The notes beneath the pieces are model-generated. The model saw only the letters and a program-made list of their open reading frames with translations. It made no database searches and was not told the DNA's origin. The translations under genes were made by a program, and so were the position numbers. Positions 1 through 6,916 of a stretch of 15,565 bases of DNA are shown here, in pieces. The stretch's first letter is position 1. Each line of letters starts with the position of its first letter. The stretch spans positions 1 to 15,565 of the forward strand of contig SKTG01000260.1 of assembly GCA_007118045.1 (NCBI GenBank), read 5' to 3'. The DNA is from Nitriliruptoraceae bacterium (GTDB taxonomy: Bacteria; Actinomycetota; Nitriliruptoria; Nitriliruptorales; Nitriliruptoraceae).

Positions 1-277
1 GTCGTGGGGGGGAGCCCCGCGAGGCCGACCCGGCGCCATCGCCACCCCTCGACGCCCCGCGACGGCCGCCCGGGCCCAGCCGCTCCGACCCGTCGGCGGG
101 CTCGCTGCCTGGCCCCTCGGGCCGGTCCCCGGTGCCGCCACGCCCATCCTGCGGTTGCTCGCTCACGGCCGTCCTCCGCTCCTCGCTGCGTGCATGGTCC
201 GTCCCGTCGCGGCGTCGGCCCCGACCGGCCAGATGGCTATCCTGCCCGGCGAGAGCGTCGGTCGCGAGGAGCGGTTC
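1..277. other. Left-edge stretch without a supported gene
   Basis: No coding region is convincing here: the open frames are Arg/Pro/Ala-rich, start without ribosome binding sites and run into neighbours in other frames. It may hold the 3' flank of a gene beyond the window edge plus the promoter of the cold-shock-like gene. A possible -10 (TATCCT, 238-243) lies about 35 nt before that gene's ATG, with no good -35 element. I see no tRNA or obvious terminator. Confidence 0.3.
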
Positions 278-484
278 ATGCCCCAGGGCACGGTCAAGGC
301 CTTCAACCCGGGAAGGGGCGACGGGGTCCTGATCGACGACAGCCTCGTCGAGCGTACGTTCGCACGGGACGCGTTCACGGCCTCCGGTCTCCGGGAGCTG
401 CGCATCGGGCAACGGGTCCGGTTCGAGCTCGAGGGCGACGAGGACGAGCCCAGGGTCATCCAGCTGAACATCGTCAGCCTCTGA
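278..484 (+). CDS. Divergent cold-shock-domain protein, 68 aa
   Basis: The small protein begins MPQGTVKAFNPGRGDGVLI and has the length and order of a single cold-shock (OB-fold) domain: GTVKxFN at residues 4-10, an RNP1-like segment at 13-19, and a C-terminal GQRVRFELEGDE strand pair at 44-55. Cold-shock proteins bind single-stranded RNA or DNA through surface aromatics of RNP1 and RNP2. Here several are replaced: the Trp of KWFN is Ala8, the first Phe of GFGFI is Asp15, the next is Val17, and the VFVHF strand is degraded. Nucleic-acid binding may therefore be weak or altered. The ATG at 278 is chosen because GAGGAG (266-271) sits 6 nt upstream; a longer in-frame start at 155 adds an unrelated, SD-less extension. 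Similar divergent CSD proteins are known in actinobacteria. The gene stands alone and converges on the next gene. Confidence 0.8.
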   Translation: MPQGTVKAFNPGRGDGVLIDDSLVERTFARDAFTASGLRELRIGQRVRFELEGDEDEPRVIQLNIVSL

Positions 485-494
485 CCCACGGTCC

Positions 495-1298
495 TCAGGC
501 GACGTACGCGGGCAGCTCGTCGAGGATCGCCGCCGTGCGCGTGAACAGCCCCTGGCCGGGGTCCAGCTTGTTCTGCTCGGCCCACTCGCGGGTGCCGTCC
601 AGCGCTTCACGCAGCCGTTGTGCGACGTCAGGAGCGACACCACCGTGCTCGGCGAGGGCGGCGCTGGCCACCTTGTCGGGATCCATGTCGATCAGCTCGC
701 GGATCAGCCGGTCGCTGTCCGGCTCGTCGCGCCAGGCGAGCGCGCAGGCCGCGGTGAACGCCTCGGAATCGAAGTCGGTGCCGGCCTCGATGACGGCCAG
801 GTGCATCAGCGCCTTCGCGGACAGGCGGTCCTCGTCCGCCACCGCGTGCACGAGTGGCGCGTACTCGCCGAGCTGTTCGTCGGTGACGATCGGGGCCCGC
901 AGCTGCAGCCGCTTGGCCCGCACCGGGACGTTCTGGTGGACCTCGAGGTCCTCGGGAAGCTCGCCGTCGGTCTGCCAGTCCGCGAGCGGCCGGGCCTCCT
1001 GCCAGTAGGTGGCCGGGTCGCCGTCGCGCGCGGCCGCCCGGTTGGCCAGCGTCTTGGCCGGATCCACGGAGTAGGTGACCAGCCCACCACCGAGCTCCTC
1101 GACCCGCGTCCGTGCGTGCTCCAACGACACCCAACCGGAGACGCGCTTGCCGTGCGCGTACGTGCCGGGCGCCGCGGCATCGAGCTCACCGACCGGGCCG
1201 TAGAGCGACGAGAGGTCCGCGCGCGTGCGAAGTCCGTCCTCCTCGATGAGGGGGAGGCGCTTCGGCAGGGTGAGGTGGTGCACGGTGACGCGGGCCAC
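495..1298 (-). CDS. Unrecognised 267-aa acidic protein
   Basis: I do not recognise this family with confidence. The GTG at 1298 is preceded by GGAGG (1305-1309) at good spacing, and the frame is intact. The N-terminal half (about 1-140) looks like a compact alpha/beta domain, starting VTVHHLTLPKRLPLIEEDGL and followed by GKRVSGWVSLEHA (50-62) and GLVTYSVDP (72-80). The pattern of an early His, a 'lpLIeeDGL' helix and a later Glu (E101 in YWQEARPL) is loosely reminiscent of ADP-ribosyltransferase/2'-phosphotransferase-fold proteins, but no catalytic triad can be assigned. The C-terminal half (about 141-267) is predicted to be mostly helical. There is no signal peptide or membrane segment. It is transcribed divergently from the GNAT gene across a 107-bp gap and converges on the cold-shock-like gene 10 bp away. 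Function unknown. Confidence 0.75.
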   Translation of the reverse strand: MARVTVHHLTLPKRLPLIEEDGLRTRADLSSLYGPVGELDAAAPGTYAHGKRVSGWVSLEHARTRVEELGGGLVTYSVDPAKTLANRAAARDGDPATYWQEARPLADWQTDGELPEDLEVHQNVPVRAKRLQLRAPIVTDEQLGEYAPLVHAVADEDRLSAKALMHLAVIEAGTDFDSEAFTAACALAWRDEPDSDRLIRELIDMDPDKVASAALAEHGGVAPDVAQRLREALDGTREWAEQNKLDPGQGLFTRTAAILDELPAYVA

Positions 1299-1392
1299 GC
1301 GGGGACCTCCGGAACGGCTCGAGGACGGTCGTGTCGAGGACGCTCGGGGCCGCGTGTCGGGCCCCGTCGATCGGCGCGGAGCGTACTGGGCC

Positions 1393-1405
1393 TAAGCTCC
1401 GCCCG
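1393..1405 (+). promoter_or_regulatory. Leaderless-type promoter of the GNAT gene
   Basis: TAAGCT (1393-1398) fits the actinobacterial TAnnnT -10 element. It is followed by 7 nt and then the GTG at 1406, so transcription would start at or next to the start codon. No Shine-Dalgarno sequence lies between. The -35 region (around TCGGCG, 1371-1376) is weak. Confidence 0.5.
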
Positions 1406-2416
1406 GTGTGCCGTGGAGCCCTACCGCCGCCCGAGCAGCACCCGCCGCCGGGGGTGCGCGTCCGTCCTGCCACGTGGGCCGACCTCGACCGGGTCGTCGA
1501 GCTGCTGGCCGGGGCCTCGCGTGCGCGCACCGGCGCGGTGATCGTGCGCCGCGAGGACCTGCGGATGCGCTGGCTCGGCCTCACCGGTCTCGAGGCGACG
1601 AGCCTCGTCGAGGCGGAGGAGGACGGCGAGCTGTTGGCCTACGCGGCGTTCGACCCCTTGCCGGCGCCGTGGGCCGGGGAGCTCGAGCTCCACCTCGACG
1701 TGCAGGTCCATCCGGCGGCCACGGGACGGGGGCTGGCGAGCCACCTGTTCGCGATCGCCGAGGCTCGAGCCCGTGACGCCGCCACGGCGCACGGGCTCGA
1801 CCGGGCCCGGCTGCAGACGACCCTGACCGACGGCGACGATCACGCCCGTGCCTTCGTCGCGCGGCGCGGCTACACCGCGACCCGTCACCTGCTCGAGCTC
1901 AGACTGGACCTGCACGCGCCGCCCCCGGGGGCCGTCTGGCCCGTCGGGGTGACGTGGCGCAGTCTCGACCCCGAGCGTGACGCGCGGGCGGTCTGGCAGG
2001 CGCACCAGGCCGCGTTCGCCGACGTCGCCACCCACCTGTCCCTGAGTCTCGACGAGTTCGTCACCGACCGGCTGCGACCGGTGCCGGCGTCCGAGGCCGA
2101 CCTGCAGCTGATCGCCGAACACGGCGACCAGATCATCGCCGTGGCCCTGTGCCGCTCGGGCACCGGCGTCGCCGCGGAGGACGGGTGGGTACGCGACCTG
2201 GGGGTCGTGCCGAACTGGCGACGCCGTGGGGTGGGCATGGCCTTGCTGCGGGAGGCCTTCGCCCGGTTCCGAGGACGCGGCCTCACCGGGGTCGGCCTGG
2301 AGGTCGACGACGTCACCCTCGACGGTGCCGTGGCGCTGTACCGCCGGGCCGGGATGCGCATCGTGCGCCGGACCGACGTCTACGAACGGGTGCTCACCGG
2401 ACCGCGCGAGCCGTGA
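1406..2416 (+). CDS. Tandem GNAT-domain N-acetyltransferase, 336 aa
   Basis: Two GNAT (acetyl-CoA-dependent N-acetyltransferase) domains lie in one chain. The first is at about residues 17-170, with a motif-A strand/P-loop VHPAATGRGLASHL (101-114) and a late ARAFVARRGY segment (147-156). The second is at about 180-332, with LGVVPNWRRRGVGMALL (265-281), a canonical R-x-x-G-x-G/A acetyl-CoA pyrophosphate loop, then GAVALYRRAGM (307-317). The second domain is better conserved and probably catalytic. This architecture and length resemble mycothiol synthase MshD, but the MshD-specific residues cannot be confirmed and no other mycothiol genes are nearby, so no symbol is given. The GTG at 1406 is chosen because a TAAGCT -10 lies 7 nt before it; the frame is open back to 1331, but that stretch has promoter and intergenic character. 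Confidence 0.85.
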   Translation: MCRGALPPPEQHPPPGVRVRPATWADLDRVVELLAGASRARTGAVIVRREDLRMRWLGLTGLEATSLVEAEEDGELLAYAAFDPLPAPWAGELELHLDVQVHPAATGRGLASHLFAIAEARARDAATAHGLDRARLQTTLTDGDDHARAFVARRGYTATRHLLELRLDLHAPPPGAVWPVGVTWRSLDPERDARAVWQAHQAAFADVATHLSLSLDEFVTDRLRPVPASEADLQLIAEHGDQIIAVALCRSGTGVAAEDGWVRDLGVVPNWRRRGVGMALLREAFARFRGRGLTGVGLEVDDVTLDGAVALYRRAGMRIVRRTDVYERVLTGPREP

Positions 2417-2434
2417 CGGTCGGTCGCGGCACCG

Positions 2435-2470
2435 TTGCGGTGGTGGGCAGCCGGCCGTAGGGTCACCGCC
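2435..2470 (+). promoter_or_regulatory. Leaderless promoter of the amidase-family gene
   Basis: TTGCGG (2435-2440), a 17-nt spacer and TAGGGT (2458-2463) make a good primary-sigma promoter. The predicted transcription start, about 7 nt past the -10, coincides with the ATG at 2471. No Shine-Dalgarno sequence is present, so the message should be leaderless. This is the best-formed promoter in the window. Confidence 0.65.
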
Positions 2471-3469
2471 ATGGACGAGGTGACCTTCCGGCCGACCTTC
2501 GAGCAGTACACCTACACCTTCGGGGGTGCCGCACCGCTGCGCTCGATCCGGCCGGGATCGGTGCTCCGGCTGTGGACCGAGGACGCGTTCAACCACGCCC
2601 TGCGCTCGGTGGACGACCTGTCGACGGAGAAGGTCGACCTGCGCTACGTCAACCCGCAGACCGGCCCGTTCCACGTCGAGGGTGCCGAGCCCGGCGACAC
2701 GCTCGCCCTGCACATCGTGGAGCTGACGCCGGCCCGCGACTTCGGCGCCTCGGCGGCGATCCCGTTCTTCGGTGGGCTGACCAGCACGGACCGCACCGCC
2801 ACGCTGCAGGACCCCCTGCCCGACACCACCTGGATCTACCAGGTCGACCGCGCCCGCAACACGGTGGGGTTCGAGGCCCGTTTCGGCGATCTGACCCTGG
2901 AACTGCCCATCGAACCGATGCTCGGCACGGTCGGCGTGGCACCGCCGGGCGGGGAGGTGCGCTCCTCGTTGGTGCCCGAACGCTTCGGCGGCAACATGGA
3001 CACGCCGGAGGCGCGTCCGGGCACGACCATCTACCTCGGCGTCAACGTCGAGGGTGCGCACTTCTCGCTGGGCGACGGTCACTACCGGCAGGGCGAGGGC
3101 GAGGCCTGTGGAACCGCGGTCGAGGGCGCCATGGACGCCACGATCCTCGTCGAGCTGATCAAGGGTGGCGCGCCCGCCTGGCCCCGGCTCGAGAACGACG
3201 AGGCGCTCATGGCCGTCGGCTCCTCGCGTCCCATGGAGGACTCCTGGCGCATCGGGCAGGTCGAGATGGTGCGTTGGTTCGAGCAGCTCTACGACCTGCA
3301 CCCGATGGACGCCTACCAGCTGCTCTCGCAGATCACGGAGGTCCCGGTGGCCAACGTGGTCGACGCCAACTACAGCGTCGTCGTCAAGGCGCGCAAGTCG
3401 CTCCTGCCCGAGACACGGGCGTTCGACGGGATGCACGCGGAGCTGCGCCGCCGGGCAACGCAGCTCTGA
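2471..3469 (+). CDS. Acetamidase/formamidase (FmdA/AmdA) family protein, 332 aa
   Basis: The protein matches the FmdA/AmdA family of metal-dependent amide hydrolases, which release ammonia from formamide, acetamide or related small amides in the cytoplasm. Visible landmarks are the N-terminal NPQTGPFHVEGAEPGDTL segment (61-78), GGNMDTPE (173-180), and the hallmark HFSLGDGHxxQGEGE segment (197-211), which carries conserved metal/active-site His, Asp and Glu residues. Length is in the family range. The ATG at 2471 is the predicted transcription start, which decides it over an in-frame GTG-type extension upstream. The substrate cannot be told from sequence and the family has many uncharacterised members. 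It is followed after 81 bp by a short-chain dehydrogenase on the same strand, with a hairpin immediately after the stop codon. Confidence 0.88.
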   Translation: MDEVTFRPTFEQYTYTFGGAAPLRSIRPGSVLRLWTEDAFNHALRSVDDLSTEKVDLRYVNPQTGPFHVEGAEPGDTLALHIVELTPARDFGASAAIPFFGGLTSTDRTATLQDPLPDTTWIYQVDRARNTVGFEARFGDLTLELPIEPMLGTVGVAPPGGEVRSSLVPERFGGNMDTPEARPGTTIYLGVNVEGAHFSLGDGHYRQGEGEACGTAVEGAMDATILVELIKGGAPAWPRLENDEALMAVGSSRPMEDSWRIGQVEMVRWFEQLYDLHPMDAYQLLSQITEVPVANVVDANYSVVVKARKSLLPETRAFDGMHAELRRRATQL

Positions 3470-3471
3470 CC

Positions 3472-3497
3472 CGTCCGTCGGAACCGTCCGACGGACG
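3472..3497 (+). terminator. GC-rich hairpin after the amidase-family gene
   Basis: A perfect 10-bp stem (CGTCCGTCGG / CCGACGGACG) with a 6-nt AACCGT loop starts 2 nt after the TGA stop. There is no T-tract, as is common for terminators or mRNA-stabilising hairpins in GC-rich actinobacteria. It could separate the amidase gene from the following dehydrogenase gene or protect the 3' end of its message. Confidence 0.5.
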
Positions 3498-3550
3498 CCG
3501 CCCGCCTCCGGCCGGGGTCGGTCGGCGGCTCCATCCACGAGGAGCACGTC

Positions 3551-4312
3551 ATGGATCTGCAGCTGGCCGGGCGGTGCGCCCTGGTGACCGGCGGTACCCG
3601 CGGCATCGGGCGAGCCGTGGTCGAAGGGTTCCTGGCTGAGGGCGCCCACGTCGCCTTCTGTGCCCGCACCGAGGAGGGCGTGCGGACCACGGAGGCCGAG
3701 CTCGCGGGGGGCGACGCACGGGTCATCGGCACCGCCCTCGACGTCGCGGATCAGGCAGCGGTCCCCGCCTGGGTCGCCCGGACCGCCGAGGAGCTCGGGG
3801 GCATCGACATGGTCGTCAGCAACGTGAGCGCGCTGGCGATCCCCGACACCCCGGAGAACTGGCAGACCTCGATCGAGGTCGACCTGATGGGCACCGTGCG
3901 GCTGATCGACGCCGCGATGCCCCACCTCGAAGCCAGCGACGCGGCCTCCATCGTGACGATCTCCAGCGTGTCGGGACGCGAGGTCGACTTCGCCTCCGGG
4001 CCGTACGGAACCGTCAAGACCGCGCTCCTCGGCTACACGCAGGGGTTGGCCTACCAGCTCGCCGGACGGGGCATCCGCGCCAACTCGGTGTCCCCCGGCA
4101 ACACGTACTTCACCGGCGGTGTCTGGGAGTCGATCGAGAGCGGCGACCCAGAGCTGTTTGCGACGGCGATGGGACTCAACCCGACGGGACGGATGGGCAC
4201 CCCGGCGGAGATGGCGGCCGGCGTGATCTTCCTGAGCAGCCCGCTGTCGAGCTTCACGACCGGTGCCAACCTGCTGATCGACGGTGCGCTGACGCGTGGC
4301 ATCCAGGTCTGA
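3551..4312 (+). CDS. Short-chain dehydrogenase/reductase (SDR), 253 aa
   Basis: A classical SDR: cofactor-binding TGGTRGIG at residues 13-20, ISSVSG with the catalytic Ser (138/139), Tyr152-x3-Lys156 (YGTVK), and the C-terminal SPGNTYF and LLIDGALTRG segments. The Arg40 region (CARTEEG) after the second strand suggests NADP(H) preference. The usual NNAG strand is NVSA (91-94), a variant seen in some 3-oxoacyl-ACP reductase-like SDRs. GAGGAG at 3539-3544 lies 6 nt before the ATG and fixes the start. Length is typical. The substrate is unknown; the preceding amidase-family gene offers no clear pathway link. It converges on serB with only 27 bp between stop codons. Confidence 0.9.
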   Translation: MDLQLAGRCALVTGGTRGIGRAVVEGFLAEGAHVAFCARTEEGVRTTEAELAGGDARVIGTALDVADQAAVPAWVARTAEELGGIDMVVSNVSALAIPDTPENWQTSIEVDLMGTVRLIDAAMPHLEASDAASIVTISSVSGREVDFASGPYGTVKTALLGYTQGLAYQLAGRGIRANSVSPGNTYFTGGVWESIESGDPELFATAMGLNPTGRMGTPAEMAAGVIFLSSPLSSFTTGANLLIDGALTRGIQV

Positions 4313-4339
4313 GGCACCCGCGGGGGCGGCACCGGACGC

Positions 4340-5569
4340 TCACAACGGCGGGACCCCGGGCACCGGGAGCAGCCCGTCGGGCACGAACCCCGGGTCGTCG
4401 GCGTCGGCGGCCTCCACCTCGTCGCGATGGATCCCCAGCAGGAACAGGATCGCGTCGAGGTAGGGCACCGAGACGGCGGTGTCGGCCTGCTCGCGGACGA
4501 CCTCCTTGGCGTTGAACGCGATCCCGAGACCCGCCGTCGCGAGCATGTCGAGGTCGTTCGCTCCGTCGCCGACGGCCACGGTCTGCTCGAGCGGGACCCC
4601 CTCCGCGGCCGCGATCCGTCGCAGGACCGTTGCCTTGCCGGGCCGATCGATCACGTCACCGAGCAGCTCCCCGGTGATGACGCCGTCCACGATCTCGAGC
4701 TCGTTCGCGACCGCGTGGTCGATGCCGAGCTCGCTCGCCAACCCGTCGGTGATGGCCGAGAAGCCACCGGAGACGATGGCGACCGTGTAGCCGAGCCGTT
4801 TCAGCGTCCGGACGAAGGTGCGCGCTCCGGCCGTGAGGCGCAGCTCCTGCCGGACGTCGTCGAGGACCGTGGCGGGCGTGCCGGCGAGACGGCGGACGCG
4901 CGCGCGCAGCGAGGCCTCGAAGTCGAGCTCACCCGCCATCGCACTCCTCGTGATGGCCGCGACCTCGCGCTCGCAGCCCGCGCGGGCGGCCATCAGCTCG
5001 ATCACCTCGTTCTGGATCAGCGTCGAGTCGACGTCGAGGACGACCAGTCGTTTGGCCCGCCGCTCCAGGGTCTGGCGCTGGATCGCGACGTCGATGGCGT
5101 GCTCGCGCGAGGCCGCGACCAGCGCCGAACGCATCATGTCGACGTCGCCGCCCACCACCACGAACTCGAACGAGGCCACCGGGTAGCGCGAGAGCCGGTG
5201 GATGCGGTCGATGTTGCCGCCGCCCGCCGCGATCGCCCCGGTCACCGCCTGCAGACCGGCCGGTTCCAGCGGCTGCCCGATCACGGTGACCACGGAACGC
5301 GGTTCGGCCGCCCGCGACGAGACGTCCTCCACCACCTCGAAGTCCAGCTGCAGACCGTGCTCCCAACCGTGGAACAGCAGCTCCTTGAGCACGTCGTCGC
5401 TGTCACCGAGCCCGACCAACAGGTCGAGGGTGAGCCGCTCGCGTACCACGACCTGCTCCATGTCGTACAGGTCGGCCCCACCGTCGGCGAGTACACCGAG
5501 CAGGCCGGTGGAGATGCCCGGTCGGTCACGACCCGAGCACCGCACGAGGATCGTCCGAACGTCAGCCAT
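4340..5569 (-). CDS. serB: Phosphoserine phosphatase SerB with tandem ACT domains, 409 aa
   Basis: Catalyses the last step of serine synthesis, O-phosphoserine to serine plus phosphate, in the cytoplasm. The C-terminal HAD domain is complete: motif I DVDST (179-183, nucleophile Asp179), SGGF (267-270), Lys312, and motif III GDGAND (334-339). The N-terminal ~165 residues form two ACT-like domains (about 6-80 and 92-165), as in mycobacterial SerB2, where they mediate oligomerisation and serine feedback. The ATG at 5569 lies 8 nt downstream of a TAGGCT -10 on the minus strand and has no Shine-Dalgarno sequence, so a leaderless message is likely. The acidic tail after about 380 is lineage-specific. 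It lies 75 bp downstream of tyrA on the same strand but appears to have its own promoter. Confidence 0.95.
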   Translation of the reverse strand: MADVRTILVRCSGRDRPGISTGLLGVLADGGADLYDMEQVVVRERLTLDLLVGLGDSDDVLKELLFHGWEHGLQLDFEVVEDVSSRAAEPRSVVTVIGQPLEPAGLQAVTGAIAAGGGNIDRIHRLSRYPVASFEFVVVGGDVDMMRSALVAASREHAIDVAIQRQTLERRAKRLVVLDVDSTLIQNEVIELMAARAGCEREVAAITRSAMAGELDFEASLRARVRRLAGTPATVLDDVRQELRLTAGARTFVRTLKRLGYTVAIVSGGFSAITDGLASELGIDHAVANELEIVDGVITGELLGDVIDRPGKATVLRRIAAAEGVPLEQTVAVGDGANDLDMLATAGLGIAFNAKEVVREQADTAVSVPYLDAILFLLGIHRDEVEAADADDPGFVPDGLLPVPGVPPL

Positions 5570-5583
5570 AGTCGGCGAGCCTA
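5570..5583 (-). promoter_or_regulatory. Leaderless-type promoter of serB
   Basis: Read on the minus strand, TAGGCT (5583-5578) is followed by 8 nt and then the serB ATG at 5569, placing the predicted transcription start at the start codon. No convincing -35 element or ribosome binding site is visible. Confidence 0.5.
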
Positions 5584-5644
5584 CCCACCGCCGTCGTCGG
5601 CTCCCCTGCCCGGACGACGTGCCGCGGCACCACCACGCGCCCGG

Positions 5645-6715
5645 TCACGGTCCGGGCTCCCGGCGTGTCAGGCGCAGCCGCAGCAGGCCCTCGGAGCCGT
5701 CGAGGTCGAACGCGCCGACCTGCAACCCCGCCTCCCCCGTGGCGACCAGGTCGGCGACCGCCGTCTCGCCGAGCTCGACGTCCAGCGGCAACGAACGCTC
5801 GACGGGGGCGGCGACGGCCGCACCGTCGGGGGATGGCATGTGGCCGGACCGCGCCGCCCGTTCGGCATCGGGTACGTCCCGGAGCGCGACGGACGGCCCG
5901 CGCGCCGCCGTGTCGCGCACCCGTTCGATGATGGCGGTCACGAGCCTGGCCACCTGCTCACGGTTGCCGGCGAGGATCTCCGTCCACAGCCGCGGACTCG
6001 CGTCCGCGACACGCAGCAGGTCGCGCAGCGAGCCACCGGCGAACGACCGCATGACGCGATCCGGGTCGTGCTCGTCGAGCAGCGACGCCATGGCGAAAGC
6101 CAGCACGTGTGGCAGGTGGCTGACGGCCGCCGCGAACCGGTCGTGCGTCTCCGGTGACAGGAAGGCGGCCTGCGCTCCCACCGCTCGCACGAACGCGAGG
6201 GTCCGCGCGAGCTCGCGACCCGTAGCGGTGGTCGGGGGACACACGATCCACGCGGCCCCATCGAACAGCTCAGCGTCGCCCGCGTTCCAGCCGGAGACCT
6301 CGCGCCCCGCCATCGGGTGGGTCAGCAGCAGTTGTTCGGCGCGCGTGCGGGTCGGGACCCCGACGCCCGCGAGCCGTTCGAGCACCGGGGCCTTCACCGA
6401 CGAGACGTCGACGACCAGGCGGCGGCGACCCGACGGTGGCGGCGGGAGCCCGCCCCCGACGATCCGCTCGCACCACAGGTCGGCACCGACCGTGGGGGCC
6501 ACACCGAGCACGACGAGGTCGCAGCGCTCGAGCACCTCACGTTCGGAGGCGGTGACCGCGCCGAAGCCTGCCGCCCCCGCGAGCGCGTCCGGGTCGGGGT
6601 CGTGCACGTGCACGGACGCCCCGACCGACACCAGACGCCGGGCGACGGAGCCGCCGATCAGCCCGGCCCCGAGGACCCCGACCTCGCCGAGCGCGACCTC
6701 GTCGCCGTCGTCCAC
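5645..6715 (-). CDS. tyrA: Prephenate dehydrogenase TyrA, 356 aa
   Basis: Converts prephenate to 4-hydroxyphenylpyruvate with NAD(P)+ for tyrosine synthesis. The N-terminal Rossmann domain has GAGLIG (16-21) and an acidic/His second strand (HVHDPDPDA). The family signature LTHPMAG is at 131-137, a THDxxxAxxSHLPH-type segment (SPETHDRFAAAVSHLPH) at 187-203 and FAGGSLRD at 225-232, all as expected for prephenate dehydrogenases. Residues about 305-350 (SLPLDVELGE ... GLLRLRL) look like a shortened, diverged ACT-type regulatory domain. The GTG at 6715 is chosen because AGGAG lies about 7 nt upstream and the Rossmann motif follows at the right distance; the frame stays open far upstream, but that part is antisense to dapC and not real. 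It is transcribed divergently from dapC. Confidence 0.92.
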   Translation of the reverse strand: MDDGDEVALGEVGVLGAGLIGGSVARRLVSVGASVHVHDPDPDALAGAAGFGAVTASEREVLERCDLVVLGVAPTVGADLWCERIVGGGLPPPPSGRRRLVVDVSSVKAPVLERLAGVGVPTRTRAEQLLLTHPMAGREVSGWNAGDAELFDGAAWIVCPPTTATGRELARTLAFVRAVGAQAAFLSPETHDRFAAAVSHLPHVLAFAMASLLDEHDPDRVMRSFAGGSLRDLLRVADASPRLWTEILAGNREQVARLVTAIIERVRDTAARGPSVALRDVPDAERAARSGHMPSPDGAAVAAPVERSLPLDVELGETAVADLVATGEAGLQVGAFDLDGSEGLLRLRLTRREPGP

Positions 6716-6733
6716 CCTTGGCTCCTGCTCGAT

Positions 6734-6757
6734 CCGCTCGGTGCCGTGTCCGAGCGG
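6734..6757. repeat. 8-bp inverted repeat in the tyrA/dapC divergent region
   Basis: CCGCTCGG and CCGAGCGG form a perfect 8-bp dyad around an 8-nt centre. It lies just upstream of the tyrA ribosome binding site and is either an operator between the divergent genes or a hairpin in the tyrA leader. Confidence 0.45.
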
Positions 6758-6821
6758 CCGTCCACTACCGTGACGACCGACCGGATCGGGCGTCCGGGCC
6801 GGCGCACCGGCCCACCGTCGG

Positions 6822-6908
6822 CCGTCGATCCGGCGCCCGTCGATCCGGCGTTCGTCGACCGCTCGTCGACCGTTCCCGCCCGCCGACCGCTCCCGACCGT
6901 CGATCCGG
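6822..6908. repeat. Three copies of CCGTCGATCCGG upstream of dapC
   Basis: The 12-mer CCGTCGATCCGG occurs exactly at 6822-6833, 6837-6848 and 6897-6908. Starts are spaced 15 and 60 bp apart (one and four units of 15), with degenerate GTCGACC-type units between. A partial inverted copy (CCGGATCGGG) lies at 6781. The last copy overlaps the dapC ribosome binding site. It could be an operator array or a decayed 15-bp tandem repeat. Confidence 0.5.
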
Positions 6909-6916
6909 AGGTGTCC

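Noticed and set aside
1421..3925. An open frame of over 800 codons on the minus strand.
   Set aside because: It lies antisense to the GNAT, amidase and SDR genes, which have clear family motifs. Its His/Asp/Gly/Arg-rich translation has no domain, and such mirror frames are expected in very GC-rich DNA.
4427..6773. Two long plus-strand open frames across serB and tyrA.
   Set aside because: They are antisense to genes with intact catalytic motifs, and their translations are low-complexity (Asp/Arg/His-rich or Ser/Thr/Arg-rich) with no recognisable domain.
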